NCBI RefSeq assembly: GCF_014201195.1
Contig: NZ_JACHDS010000001.1
Coordinates: forward strand, 744,001 to 808,000
Source of the DNA: Nocardiopsis mwathae
GTDB lineage: Bacteria > Actinomycetota > Actinomycetes > Streptosporangiales > Streptosporangiaceae
DNA: 64,000 bases
Direction: 5' to 3'
Part shown: positions 1-9,000 of the stretch, piece after piece
Numbering within the stretch: the stretch's first letter is position 1
How the letters are laid out: each line of letters starts with the position of its first letter
The notes under the pieces: model-generated
What the model was told of the DNA's origin: nothing
Database searches by the model: none
Seen by the model: the letters and a program-made list of their open reading frames with translations, nothing else
Translations under genes and position numbers: made by a program

Positions 1-2586
1 TTCCTGCTGATGTCGGACTACTCCTTCGACGGGTCGGTCTACGACATGTTCGCCGCGCTCACTAACGGCGCCGCGCTCGTGCTCCTGGACCGGGAGGAGG
101 TGATGGACCTCGACCGGCTCGGCACGGCGATCGAATGCCACGGCGTCACCAGCTTCTTCATCACCGCCGCCATGTTCCACACCCTGATCGACGGCGTCCC
201 CGAGCGCCTGGGCAGCATCCGTAGGCTGATCTTCGGGGGAGAGGCGGCCTCGCCCGCCCACGTGGAGCGGGCGTTCCGCCTCCTCGGACCGGGCCGGATC
301 GCCAACGGCTACGGGCCTACGGAGTCCACGGTCTTCGCCGCCGTGCACGTCTTCGACTCCTACGACGGGCGCGAGGCCGTCCCCATCGGACGGCCGATCA
401 ACGACACCTCGCTGTACGTCCTCGACGAGGACCTGCGGATGCGGCCGATCGGCGTCCCCGGGGAGCTCTGCATCGGCGGCGCCGGGCTGGCCGACGGCTA
501 CCTGAACCGGCCCGAGCTGACGGCCGAGCGGTTCGTGGAGTCGCCCGACGTCCCCGGCGAGCGGCTGTACCGGACCGGTGACCTGGTCACCCTGCGCAGC
601 GACGGGCTGTTCTTCTACACCGGCCGCATCGACCAGCAGGTCAAGCTCCGGGGCTACCGCATCGAGACCGCCGAGATCGTGCACGCCGCCGTCGGCGAGC
701 CGGACGTGCGGTGGGCCCACGCCGCGGTCCACGAGACGGGGGAGGGCAACCGGGGCCTGTGCCTGTGGGTTTGCTACGAGGACGGCGCCGAACCCGACGA
801 GGCGCGCCTGCGCGGCGCCCTGAGCCAGCGGCTGCCCGGCTACATGGTTCCCTCGTTCATCGTCCCGGTCGACGGGGAGGTCCGGCTCACCGACAACGGG
901 AAGCTGGACGTGGCGGCCCTGCCCGCCCCGGAGGCGGGGGCGTCAGCGTCGGCCGTCCCGCCGCGCACCGGCGCCGAGCGGCGGATCGCCGCGGCGTGGT
1001 CGCGTGCACTGGGCACCGAGGTGGCCGACATCGACGCGAATTTCTTCGCCCTCGGCGGGGATTCGATCACGGCCATCCGGATCGCGGCCGCGCTCAAGGC
1101 CGACGGCCTGGAGATCCAGGTCCCCGACCTGATCGACGCCCCGACCGTGCGGATGCTCGCCGAACGGGCGCCCGCCGACCGGGGGGCGGCCGACCCGGGC
1201 GGTCAAGAGCCCCACTACGGGGAGCCGGTGACGGGTCCGCTGGTGCCCAGCCCCGTCCAGCAGGCGTTCATGGACGAGGCCGAGGACCGTGACCGGGTGT
1301 TCACCCAGTGCCTGCTGCTCACCGCCGACCGCCCGCTTCCTGGCGGGGACCTGGTGGAGGCGGTGGAACGGCTGGTCCGCCTGCACGACGCGCTGCGCGT
1401 GCGGATCGACGGCGACGGGCTGGTGCTGTGCGGCCCCGACGAGGAGCGCCTGGTCCACGCCGAGGCCGCGCCCCCCGGCCTGGCCGGGGACGACCTCACC
1501 GACTACCTCGCGGCGCTGCAGCGGCGGGTGGATGTGCACAACGGCCCCGCCGTCGCGCTGGCGACGGGGCTCGGCGAGCGGGGCGAGCGGTGCGCCCTGG
1601 CCGCCCACCACCTGGCCGTGGACGTGGTCTCGTGGGGGATCCTGGTCGAGGACCTGCTGGCCTGCCTCGCCGACCCGTCCGCTCCGCCGGCCCCCGCGTC
1701 CCTGCCGTTCCCGGCGTGGACCGCGGAACTGGCGGAGCGCGCACGCGAGGGCGGCTTCCGCGGGGAGCTGCCGTACTGGACCGGACTGGCCCGGCAGGCC
1801 GCGGCGGCGGGGCGGCTGTTCGACGAGGACGACGTCCGGCGCGCGGACACTGTCGCCCAGGTGCTCCGGTTCCCGGCCGCCGAGGTCGCGGAGGTGTTCG
1901 ACGCGGCCCGGACGGCCCACGGAGCCGACGCCGGGCAGACCGTCCTCGCCGTCGTCGCGCGCGCCCTGGGCGCCTGGCGGGACCGCGACCGGATCCTGGT
2001 CACCCTCGAAGGGCACGGACGGGACGCGCTCGCCGAGCCGCGCGACCTGACCCGGACCGTGGGCTGGTTCACCGCCGTCCACCCCCACCTCGTGCGGGTC
2101 GGGGGCGGGGCCGCGGACACCCTGCACGCCGTCCGGCGCTCGTTCGACCGGCTGCCCGGAAAGGGGGTCGGATACGGGCCGCTGTGCCGGTTCGACCCGG
2201 ACCTGGGCCGGGAGCGGGAGGCGCTCACCGGGATCCGCCCCCAGGTCGCCGTCAACTACCTCGGCGAACAGGGGGGACGGACCGAGGGGATCGAGGTGGC
2301 CCACCTGCCGGCCGAGGTCACCGTCGACGCGAACCTGCGCTCGCCGTACATCCTCGACATCGTCGCCTGGCGCAGCGACGGCGACCTGATGGTCGAACTG
2401 CGCCACCCGGCGGCCTGGCGCGACGGCGGCGACGACCGGGCCCTGGCCGACGCCGTCAGGGAAGCGTTCGCCGCGTGCCGCCGCGCGGTCGCCGAACGGG
2501 ACCGGCCGGCCGTCCGCACCTCGTCCTCGGTCCGGCCGGGCGTGCTGGACGACATCCTCGCCGCCTTCGAGGGCGGGGACCGATGA
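1..2586 (+). CDS. NRPS subunit, A(partial)-PCP-E, 5' end outside window
   Basis: This gene activates one amino acid, tethers it and converts it to the D form. The reading frame is open from base 1, so the N-terminus lies upstream. The adenylation domain is entered at the A4 region (YSFDGSV) and runs through NGYGPTEST, YRTGDLV and NGKLDV (about nt 1-930). The carrier domain has LGGDSIT, with the phosphopantetheine serine at nt 1063. An epimerization domain follows (about nt 1230-2560), with HHLAVDVVSWGIL, EGHGRD, RTVGWFT, GVGYG and NYLGEQ. A by-eye reading of the binding-pocket residues is D-G-Y-F-I-G-G-V-F, nearest to branched aliphatic (Ile-like) codes; this is tentative. The E domain implies that the next condensation domain accepts a D-aminoacyl donor. 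It is the first of four overlapping or near-overlapping genes. Confidence 0.95.
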   Translation, partial: FLLMSDYSFDGSVYDMFAALTNGAALVLLDREEVMDLDRLGTAIECHGVTSFFITAAMFHTLIDGVPERLGSIRRLIFGGEAASPAHVERAFRLLGPGRIANGYGPTESTVFAAVHVFDSYDGREAVPIGRPINDTSLYVLDEDLRMRPIGVPGELCIGGAGLADGYLNRPELTAERFVESPDVPGERLYRTGDLVTLRSDGLFFYTGRIDQQVKLRGYRIETAEIVHAAVGEPDVRWAHAAVHETGEGNRGLCLWVCYEDGAEPDEARLRGALSQRLPGYMVPSFIVPVDGEVRLTDNGKLDVAALPAPEAGASASAVPPRTGAERRIAAAWSRALGTEVADIDANFFALGGDSITAIRIAAALKADGLEIQVPDLIDAPTVRMLAERAPADRGAADPGGQEPHYGEPVTGPLVPSPVQQAFMDEAEDRDRVFTQCLLLTADRPLPGGDLVEAVERLVRLHDALRVRIDGDGLVLCGPDEERLVHAEAAPPGLAGDDLTDYLAALQRRVDVHNGPAVALATGLGERGERCALAAHHLAVDVVSWGILVEDLLACLADPSAPPAPASLPFPAWTAELAERAREGGFRGELPYWTGLARQAAAAGRLFDEDDVRRADTVAQVLRFPAAEVAEVFDAARTAHGADAGQTVLAVVARALGAWRDRDRILVTLEGHGRDALAEPRDLTRTVGWFTAVHPHLVRVGGGAADTLHAVRRSFDRLPGKGVGYGPLCRFDPDLGREREALTGIRPQVAVNYLGEQGGRTEGIEVAHLPAEVTVDANLRSPYILDIVAWRSDGDLMVELRHPAAWRDGGDDRALADAVREAFAACRRAVAERDRPAVRTSSSVRPGVLDDILAAFEGGDR

Positions 2587-2681
2587 CGGACCCCGCCGGA
2601 CCCCGCCAGAGCACGGCGCCGCCCCCGCCGGAGCCCGCGCCCCAGCCGCCCCCCGGCGCACAGAGAGAGCTCAGTTCATGA
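2583..2681 (+). CDS. 32-codon micro-ORF bridging two NRPS genes (putative)
   Basis: The ATG at 2583 overlaps the stop of the upstream NRPS (ATGA). The TGA at 2679-2681 overlaps the ATG of the next NRPS, again as ATGA. The product would be proline-rich (PPPPEPAPQPPP). It has no recognisable domain and is too short for an MbtH protein. It may only be a coupling leader that carries terminating ribosomes across the 91-nt gap, or chance. The exact double overlap is what makes it worth listing. Only sequence geometry supports it. Confidence 0.3.
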   Translation: MTDPAGPRQSTAPPPPEPAPQPPPGAQRELSS

Positions 2682-5600
2682 TTGAAAAAGCCAACATCGA
2701 GTCGGTCTCCGGCCTCGCCGCGATGCAGAAGGGCATGTTCTTCAGCTACGCGCTCGACACCGGTTCCGAGGCGTACGTGGAGCAGTTCGACTTCGCCGGT
2801 ACCGGAGCCATAGACGCCGGCCTGCTGCGCTCGGCGCTCGCGGCCACGTCGCGCCACTACAGCGCACTGCGCACGGTCTTCTCCTTCGAGCGGACCGACG
2901 ACCCCTACCAGCTGGTCCTCAAGGAGTGGCCGCCCCAGATCCGGGAGGTGGACCACCGTGACAGGGACGACGCCGAACAGGCGGTCGAGGAGTTCAAGGC
3001 CGCCGACCGCGCCGCGGGCTTCGACCTCGGCCGGGACGTGCTGCTGCGGGCGGCGCTGCTGCGCACCGGCGACGACCGCTGGCACCTGGTCGTCACTTTC
3101 CACCACATCATCCTGGACGGCTGGTCGCTGGCGCCGCTCTTCCAGACCTGGTTCGGCTACTACGACGAGCTGGCCCGCACCGGTGCGCTCACGCAGCGGT
3201 ACGAGGCCCGCCCGTACGCCGACTACATCGCCTGGTACGAGGACCGGCACGACGAGGACGAGGCGCGGCGGTTCTGGACGGAGGCGCTGGAGGGCTACGA
3301 GCGCCCGGCCGGGCTGCCCCGGGACCGGCGCGGCGCCCTATCCGCGGCCTCCGGCGCGAGCGGCGCGACCGGGGGGACCGCGGACCATGTCGACGCGGCC
3401 CACCGGTTCGAGCTGCCGCAGGACCTGCACGACGGGCTGACGGACCTCGCGCGGCGGCTCGCGGTGACGCCCAACAGCGTCTTCCAGACGGTGTGGGGCG
3501 TGGTCCTGCAGAAATTCACCTACTCCGACGACGTCGTCTTCGGCAGCGTGGTCTCCGGACGCAACGCCGGCATGGACGGCATCGAGGACATGCTCGGCCT
3601 GTTCACCAACACCCAGCCGGTGCGCGTGACGGCCGGGGAGGACACCGGCTTCGCCGGCCTGTGCCGCGCGGTGCACGCGGCCTCGCTGCGGGCCGGCCGC
3701 TACGAGCACTTCCCGCTGTACGAGGTGCAGAGCCTGTCCCCCCTGCGCAACGCACTGCTGAACCACGTGGTCGCCTTCGAGAACTACCCGCTATCGGAGC
3801 AGTTGCGGGACTTCGGCGCGGGCGGGGGCGGCGCGCAGGGCGCCGAGGACGGTCCCCGCTTCCTCGGCGTCGACGTCTTCGAGCGGACCAGCTACGACTT
3901 CACCGTCGTGGTCACCCCCGGCCCGCGCCTGGGGATCGCCTTCCTCTACAACGCCGCCGTCCACTCGGACGGCCTCATGGAGACGCTGGAGCGGTGCCTG
4001 ACGGCCGTCCTGGCCGAGGCGGTCAAGGAGCCGGACGTCCGGGTCAGGGACATTGCGCTGTGGGAGCCGGACCCGCACACCGCGCCGCCCGTGTCGGCCG
4101 TCCCCGAGCCTTCCGAGGCCCCTGCGCCCGCCGAGGTGCCCCCGATCCCCCTCGACGCGTCCCTGACGGAGGTCTTCGCCGACGTGGTCCGGCGCAGCCC
4201 CGACCGGACCGCGATGGTCTGGCGGGGCACCGCGTACACCTATCGGGGCCTGGACCTGTGGTCGGACGCCCTCGCCCGCGACCTCGCCGGGCGCGGCGCC
4301 GGCCCGGGGACCGGGATCGGGGTCCTGGCCGACCGCCGCCCCGAACTGGTGGCCGCCCTGCTGGCGATCCTCAAAGCCGGGAGCCACTACGTACCGGTCG
4401 ACACCAAGGACGCGCCGGCGCGCATCGAGGCGGTCCTGGCCGACGCCGGGGTGCGCCACCTGTGCACCGTCGCCGGGTTCGCCGACCGGGTCCCCGCGTC
4501 GGTGGAGACGGTCCTGGTCGAGGAGCCCGCCCCGGACACCGCCCCAGACGCGGCCCCCGGCGCCGCGGCGCCGGTGCGGCCGAGCGGCGGCGGGGACCAC
4601 GCCTACCTCATGTACACCTCCGGGTCGACGGGGACGCCCAAGGGCTGCTACATCACCCACCGCAACGTGCTGCGGCTCTTCGCCGACCAGGAGTTCGTGG
4701 ACTTCCGCGAGGAACAGGTCGCCCTGTTCGTCAACTCGCCCGCCTTCGACGGGAGCACCCTGGAGGTGTGGGGGGCGCTGCTGACGGGAGGCACGCTCGT
4801 CCTCCCCGACGAGGAGGTGGACCTGCTCGACGCGGACCGCTTCCGCGACACGGTCCTGCGGCACAGGGTCCGCAACGTCACCATCCCCACGGTCCTGTTC
4901 AACCAGCACTGCGACCACGACCCCGGGGTCTTCGCGCCGCTGCGGTACCTGTGCATCGTGGGCAGCGCCCTGTCGGTCCGGCACGTCGCGGCGGTAGCCC
5001 AGGCCTGCCCGGACGTGAAGCTGGTCAACGGCTACGGGCCGACGGAGAACACGGTCTTCTCCACGACGCACACCATCCGCCCCCGGGACCTGGAGGGGGA
5101 CCGCGTCCCCATAGGCACGGCCATCGGCCACTCGACCGCCTACGTCCTGGACAGAGGCCTCAACCCCCTGCCGCCGGGGGCGGTCGGGGAGCTGTGCGTC
5201 GGCGGGGAGGGGGTGTCCGCCGGCTACCGAGACCGCCCCGAGCTCGACCGCGACCGGTTCGTCGTTGCCCCGCGGATCCCCGGCGAGCGCCTCTACCGCA
5301 CCGGGGACCTGGTCCGCGGGCTGCCGGACGGCGCCCTGGACTGCCTCGGCCGCATGGACGACCAGGTCAAGGTCGGCGGTTTCCGGGTCGAACTGGGCGA
5401 GGTGGAGAACGCCCTGCGCGCGGTCGAGGGCGTGGAGGACGCCGTGGTGATCGCCGTCGAGCGCGAGCGCGGCACGCAGCTCGCCGGGTACTACGTGGCC
5501 GGAGGGGAACCGGCCCCGAACCGCGTGCGGCGGGAGCTGGGCGCGGCCCTCGCCGCCTACATGGTCCCCGCGACGCTGGTGCGGATCGACGCCGTCCCGC

Positions 5601-6058
5601 TCAACCGCAACGGGAAGGTCGACAAGGAGGAACTGGCGCGGATCCGCGCCAGCGCCGAGAGCGACCGGCCCCGCCGGGAACGGGGGCCGGCCCCCGACAT
5701 GGAGCGGACCCTACACGAGACCTTCGCCGACGTCCTGGAGACCGACCCGGACTCCCTCGACGTCGAGCGCAACCTCTTCGACCTGGGCGTGACCTCGCTG
5801 ACCCTCGTCGCGGTCAGGAACCGCCTGCGCACGAAGCTGGACCGCGACCTGCCGCTGACCCTGTTCTTCGAGTTCACCTCGATCGCGGCGCTGGCCGCGC
5901 ACCTCGACGCGCCCGCCGGCGCGCTGGCGCCGGCGCGCCGACCGGACCCGGAAGAGCCGGACCGGGCGGACGATGGCGCACAGGAGCAGGCGGTCCGGAC
6001 GCGGATGCTGATGACCCGGATGATGGACGACAACGAAGGGGGCGTCGACAATGGCTGA
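2678..6058 (+). CDS. NRPS subunit, C-A-PCP
   Basis: This is a 1126-aa single elongation module. The condensation domain (about residues 10-450) carries HHIILDGWS with the catalytic second His at residue 143 and Asp147. The adenylation domain (about 490-1000) has YTSGSTGTPKG, FDGSTLE, NGYGPTEN, YRTGDLV and NRNGKVDK. The carrier domain is NLFDLGVTSLT with Ser1040; the usual G-G-x-S is changed to G-V-T-S. Binding-pocket residues read by eye are D-G-L-T-C-V-G-V-F, which I cannot match to a standard substrate. Because it follows an E-domain subunit, its C domain is expected to be of the D-L type. The C-terminal tail after the PCP is acidic and short, possibly a docking segment to the following PKS, whose ATG overlaps this gene by 8 nt. 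Confidence 0.95.
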   Translation: MIEKANIESVSGLAAMQKGMFFSYALDTGSEAYVEQFDFAGTGAIDAGLLRSALAATSRHYSALRTVFSFERTDDPYQLVLKEWPPQIREVDHRDRDDAEQAVEEFKAADRAAGFDLGRDVLLRAALLRTGDDRWHLVVTFHHIILDGWSLAPLFQTWFGYYDELARTGALTQRYEARPYADYIAWYEDRHDEDEARRFWTEALEGYERPAGLPRDRRGALSAASGASGATGGTADHVDAAHRFELPQDLHDGLTDLARRLAVTPNSVFQTVWGVVLQKFTYSDDVVFGSVVSGRNAGMDGIEDMLGLFTNTQPVRVTAGEDTGFAGLCRAVHAASLRAGRYEHFPLYEVQSLSPLRNALLNHVVAFENYPLSEQLRDFGAGGGGAQGAEDGPRFLGVDVFERTSYDFTVVVTPGPRLGIAFLYNAAVHSDGLMETLERCLTAVLAEAVKEPDVRVRDIALWEPDPHTAPPVSAVPEPSEAPAPAEVPPIPLDASLTEVFADVVRRSPDRTAMVWRGTAYTYRGLDLWSDALARDLAGRGAGPGTGIGVLADRRPELVAALLAILKAGSHYVPVDTKDAPARIEAVLADAGVRHLCTVAGFADRVPASVETVLVEEPAPDTAPDAAPGAAAPVRPSGGGDHAYLMYTSGSTGTPKGCYITHRNVLRLFADQEFVDFREEQVALFVNSPAFDGSTLEVWGALLTGGTLVLPDEEVDLLDADRFRDTVLRHRVRNVTIPTVLFNQHCDHDPGVFAPLRYLCIVGSALSVRHVAAVAQACPDVKLVNGYGPTENTVFSTTHTIRPRDLEGDRVPIGTAIGHSTAYVLDRGLNPLPPGAVGELCVGGEGVSAGYRDRPELDRDRFVVAPRIPGERLYRTGDLVRGLPDGALDCLGRMDDQVKVGGFRVELGEVENALRAVEGVEDAVVIAVERERGTQLAGYYVAGGEPAPNRVRRELGAALAAYMVPATLVRIDAVPLNRNGKVDKEELARIRASAESDRPRRERGPAPDMERTLHETFADVLETDPDSLDVERNLFDLGVTSLTLVAVRNRLRTKLDRDLPLTLFFEFTSIAALAAHLDAPAGALAPARRPDPEEPDRADDGAQEQAVRTRMLMTRMMDDNEGGVDNG

Positions 6059-9000
6059 CGCGACCGGGCCTGACCACGCCTACACCGGACTCGAAGTCGC
6101 CGTCATCGGCATGGCCGGCCGCTTCCCGGCGGCCGCATCGGTCGACGACCTGTGGGCCAATCTGCTCGACGGCGTCGAGGGTATCTCCCGGCTCGGCGAC
6201 GACGAGCTGAGGGAGATGGGGGTCTCCCCGCGAGCGCTGGCGGAGGAGACCTATGTCCGGGCGAAGGGCGTCTTCCCCGGCATCGAGTTCTTCGACTCCG
6301 GGTTCTTCGACTACACGCCCGCCGACGCTGCCGTGCTCGACCCGCAGGTGCGCGCCCTGCACGAGGAGGTCTACCACGCCCTGGAGGACGCCGGTTACTC
6401 CGCGGACGGGCGCCGGGAGGCCATCGGCCTGTTCCTGGGCGCGACCAACAACATGCCCTGGGAGGTGGACACCCAGCGCCGGTTCAACGAGGACGCCGGG
6501 TCGGCCTTCTCCGGAATGCAGCTCAACGACAAGGACTTCGCCGCCACCCGCATCGCCCATTCCCTTGGCTTGAAGGGGCCCGCCCTCACTCTGCACTCCG
6601 CCTGCTCCAGCTCGCTCGTGGCCATCGACGCAGCCTGCCGCAACGTGTGGACCGGCTCGTGCCAGGTCGCGCTGGCCGGAGGCAGCGGGCTGACCCTGCC
6701 CCACAAGAACGGCTACCGGTACCGGCCGAACATGGTGCACTCCCCGGACGGGCACTGCCGGGCGTTCGACGCGGCGGCCGAGGGCACCGTCGAGGGCAAT
6801 GGCGCCGGCGTCGTCGCCCTCAAGCCGCTGGAGGCGGCCCTGCGCGACGGCGACCGGATCTACGCGGTGATCAAGGGCTCGGCGGTCAACAACGACGGCA
6901 CCCGCAAGGTCGGCTACACCGCGCCCAGCATCGAGGGGCAGGCTGAGGTCATCCGCAAGGCCCACCGCGTTGCCGGGGTCAGGCCGGCCGACATCTCCTA
7001 CGTGGAGGCCCACGGCACCGGCACCGCCCTCGGCGACCCGGTGGAGATCGAGGCCCTGGCCAAGGCGTTCGGCCCGGGCGAGCCGGACTCGTGCGGCGTC
7101 GGGTCGCTGAAGGCGAGTATCGGGCACCTCGACACCGCCGCCGGGGTCGCCTCGTTCATCAAGGCCTGCAAGACGCTCGAGGAGCGCACCATCCCGCAGA
7201 GCCTGCACTTCGAGACGCCCAACCCGGGCATCAGGCTCGACGGCACCCCGTTCTACATCGCCGGCAAGCAGCGGGAGATGCGGCGCAAGCGGTCGGCCTC
7301 GGGCGGGGAGATCCCTCTGCGGGCGGGGGTCAGCGCCTTCGGCATCGGCGGGACCAACGCCCACCTGGTGCTCGAAGAGGCCCCGCCGCCCGACCTCCCG
7401 GCCCCCGACGGCCGCGCCCACAACACGTTCGTGCTCTCGGCCGCCTCCGCGGAGGCGATCGCGCGGATGAAGCGGGACTTTGCCGACCACCTGGCCGCGC
7501 ACCCGAACACCGACGGCGCCGACCTGGCCTGGACCCTGCAGAGCCGCCAGCGCGACCTGCCCTACCGCTACGCCGTCGGCTTCCGAGACGCTGGGCAGCT
7601 GCGGGAGCGGCTGGAGGAGTCGCTGGAGGCCGGCGACGAGCCCGCGCACCTGCCCAGGAACGGGCGGCGCGACGTCCACCTGCTGTTCAGTGGGGCGGGC
7701 TCGCAGCACCTGCGCATGGGCCGCGGCCTCTACGAGACTGAGGGCGCCTTCCGGGCCCGGGTGGACGAGTGCCTGGCCGTCACCGACGCGTTCGACGAGC
7801 CCGTCGTGCGCGAGGTCTTCTTCGGCGAGACGGTGGCACAGGAGAAGCAGCTGAACAACATCGCCGTCAGCCCCGTGCTGCTGTTCATCGTCGACTACGC
7901 GATGGCCCGCACGCTCCTCGACTGGGGCGTGCGGCCGCGCGGAATGATCGGGCACAGCACCGGCGAGCTGGCGGCCGCCTGCGTGGCCGGGGTGTTCTCG
8001 CTCGAGGACGGCATCCGGCTGATGCTGGCCAGGGGGGCGCTGATCGCGTCCACCCCCGAGGGGGCCGTGACGTCGGTCAAGGCCTCCGAGGACACGATCC
8101 GGCCGATGCTGACCGAGGAGCTGTCCATCGCGGCGGTGAACGCGCCGGAGGACTGCACCGTCAGCGGCACCGCCGCGGCCGTAGCCGCGTTCGAGCGGAA
8201 GTGCACCGAACAGGGGATCACCTTCACCCACGTCGAGGCCGAGCACGCCTACCACTCGCAGTACATGGAGCCGATCCTGGACCGGTACCGGGAGATCGCC
8301 GAGTCGGTGGCCTTCTCGCCGCCTGAGATCCCCTATGTCTCCAACGTGACGGGCACGTGGGTGACGCCGGAGCAGGCCACCGACCCCGGCTACTACTGCG
8401 AGCACATCCGGCGCACGGTCCTGTTCAAGGCCGGCGTGGAAACCGTAATGGAGCGGGGCGACGTCCTGTTCGTCGAGGTCGGGCCCGGCAAGTCGCTGTC
8501 GTCCTTCGTCCGCGGCACCGCCCGGGGCACCCGCACGACCGCGATCAACATGCTGCGCCACCCGCTGGAGGAGGTCGCCGATGGCGAGCACCTCGCCACG
8601 GCGGTTAAGAAGCTGTGGGAGGCGGGCGTCGCCCTGGACTGGACGGCGTTCCACCGGGGCCGCGCGCCGCGCAAGGTCAGGACCCCGCTCTATGCCTTCG
8701 ACCGCACCGAGTACCCGGTCGACATCACCGAGTTCCAGCGGCTCATGTCCGCCGAGGAGGGGCGGCCGCGCCCGGTGGCCGCGCGGCGCCCGGCAGCGTC
8801 CGGCCCCGCCGCGGCTCCGCCGCAGGCGCTGCAGCCGACCTGGTCGCGGGCGCTCCTCCCGGACTCGGGCGGGAGTGGCCGGGGCCGGGCGCTCCTGGTG
8901 TTCTCCGACGACCCGCCGCGGATCCGGCGCACCATGGACGAGGTGGCCTACTGGACGCCGATCCCCGTCGGCTTCGGCGGGGAGTACCGCTTCGACGGGC

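Noticed and set aside
943-2661. Long minus-strand frame opposite the NRPS
   Set aside because: Same antisense artefact; the plus strand carries unmistakable NRPS motifs.
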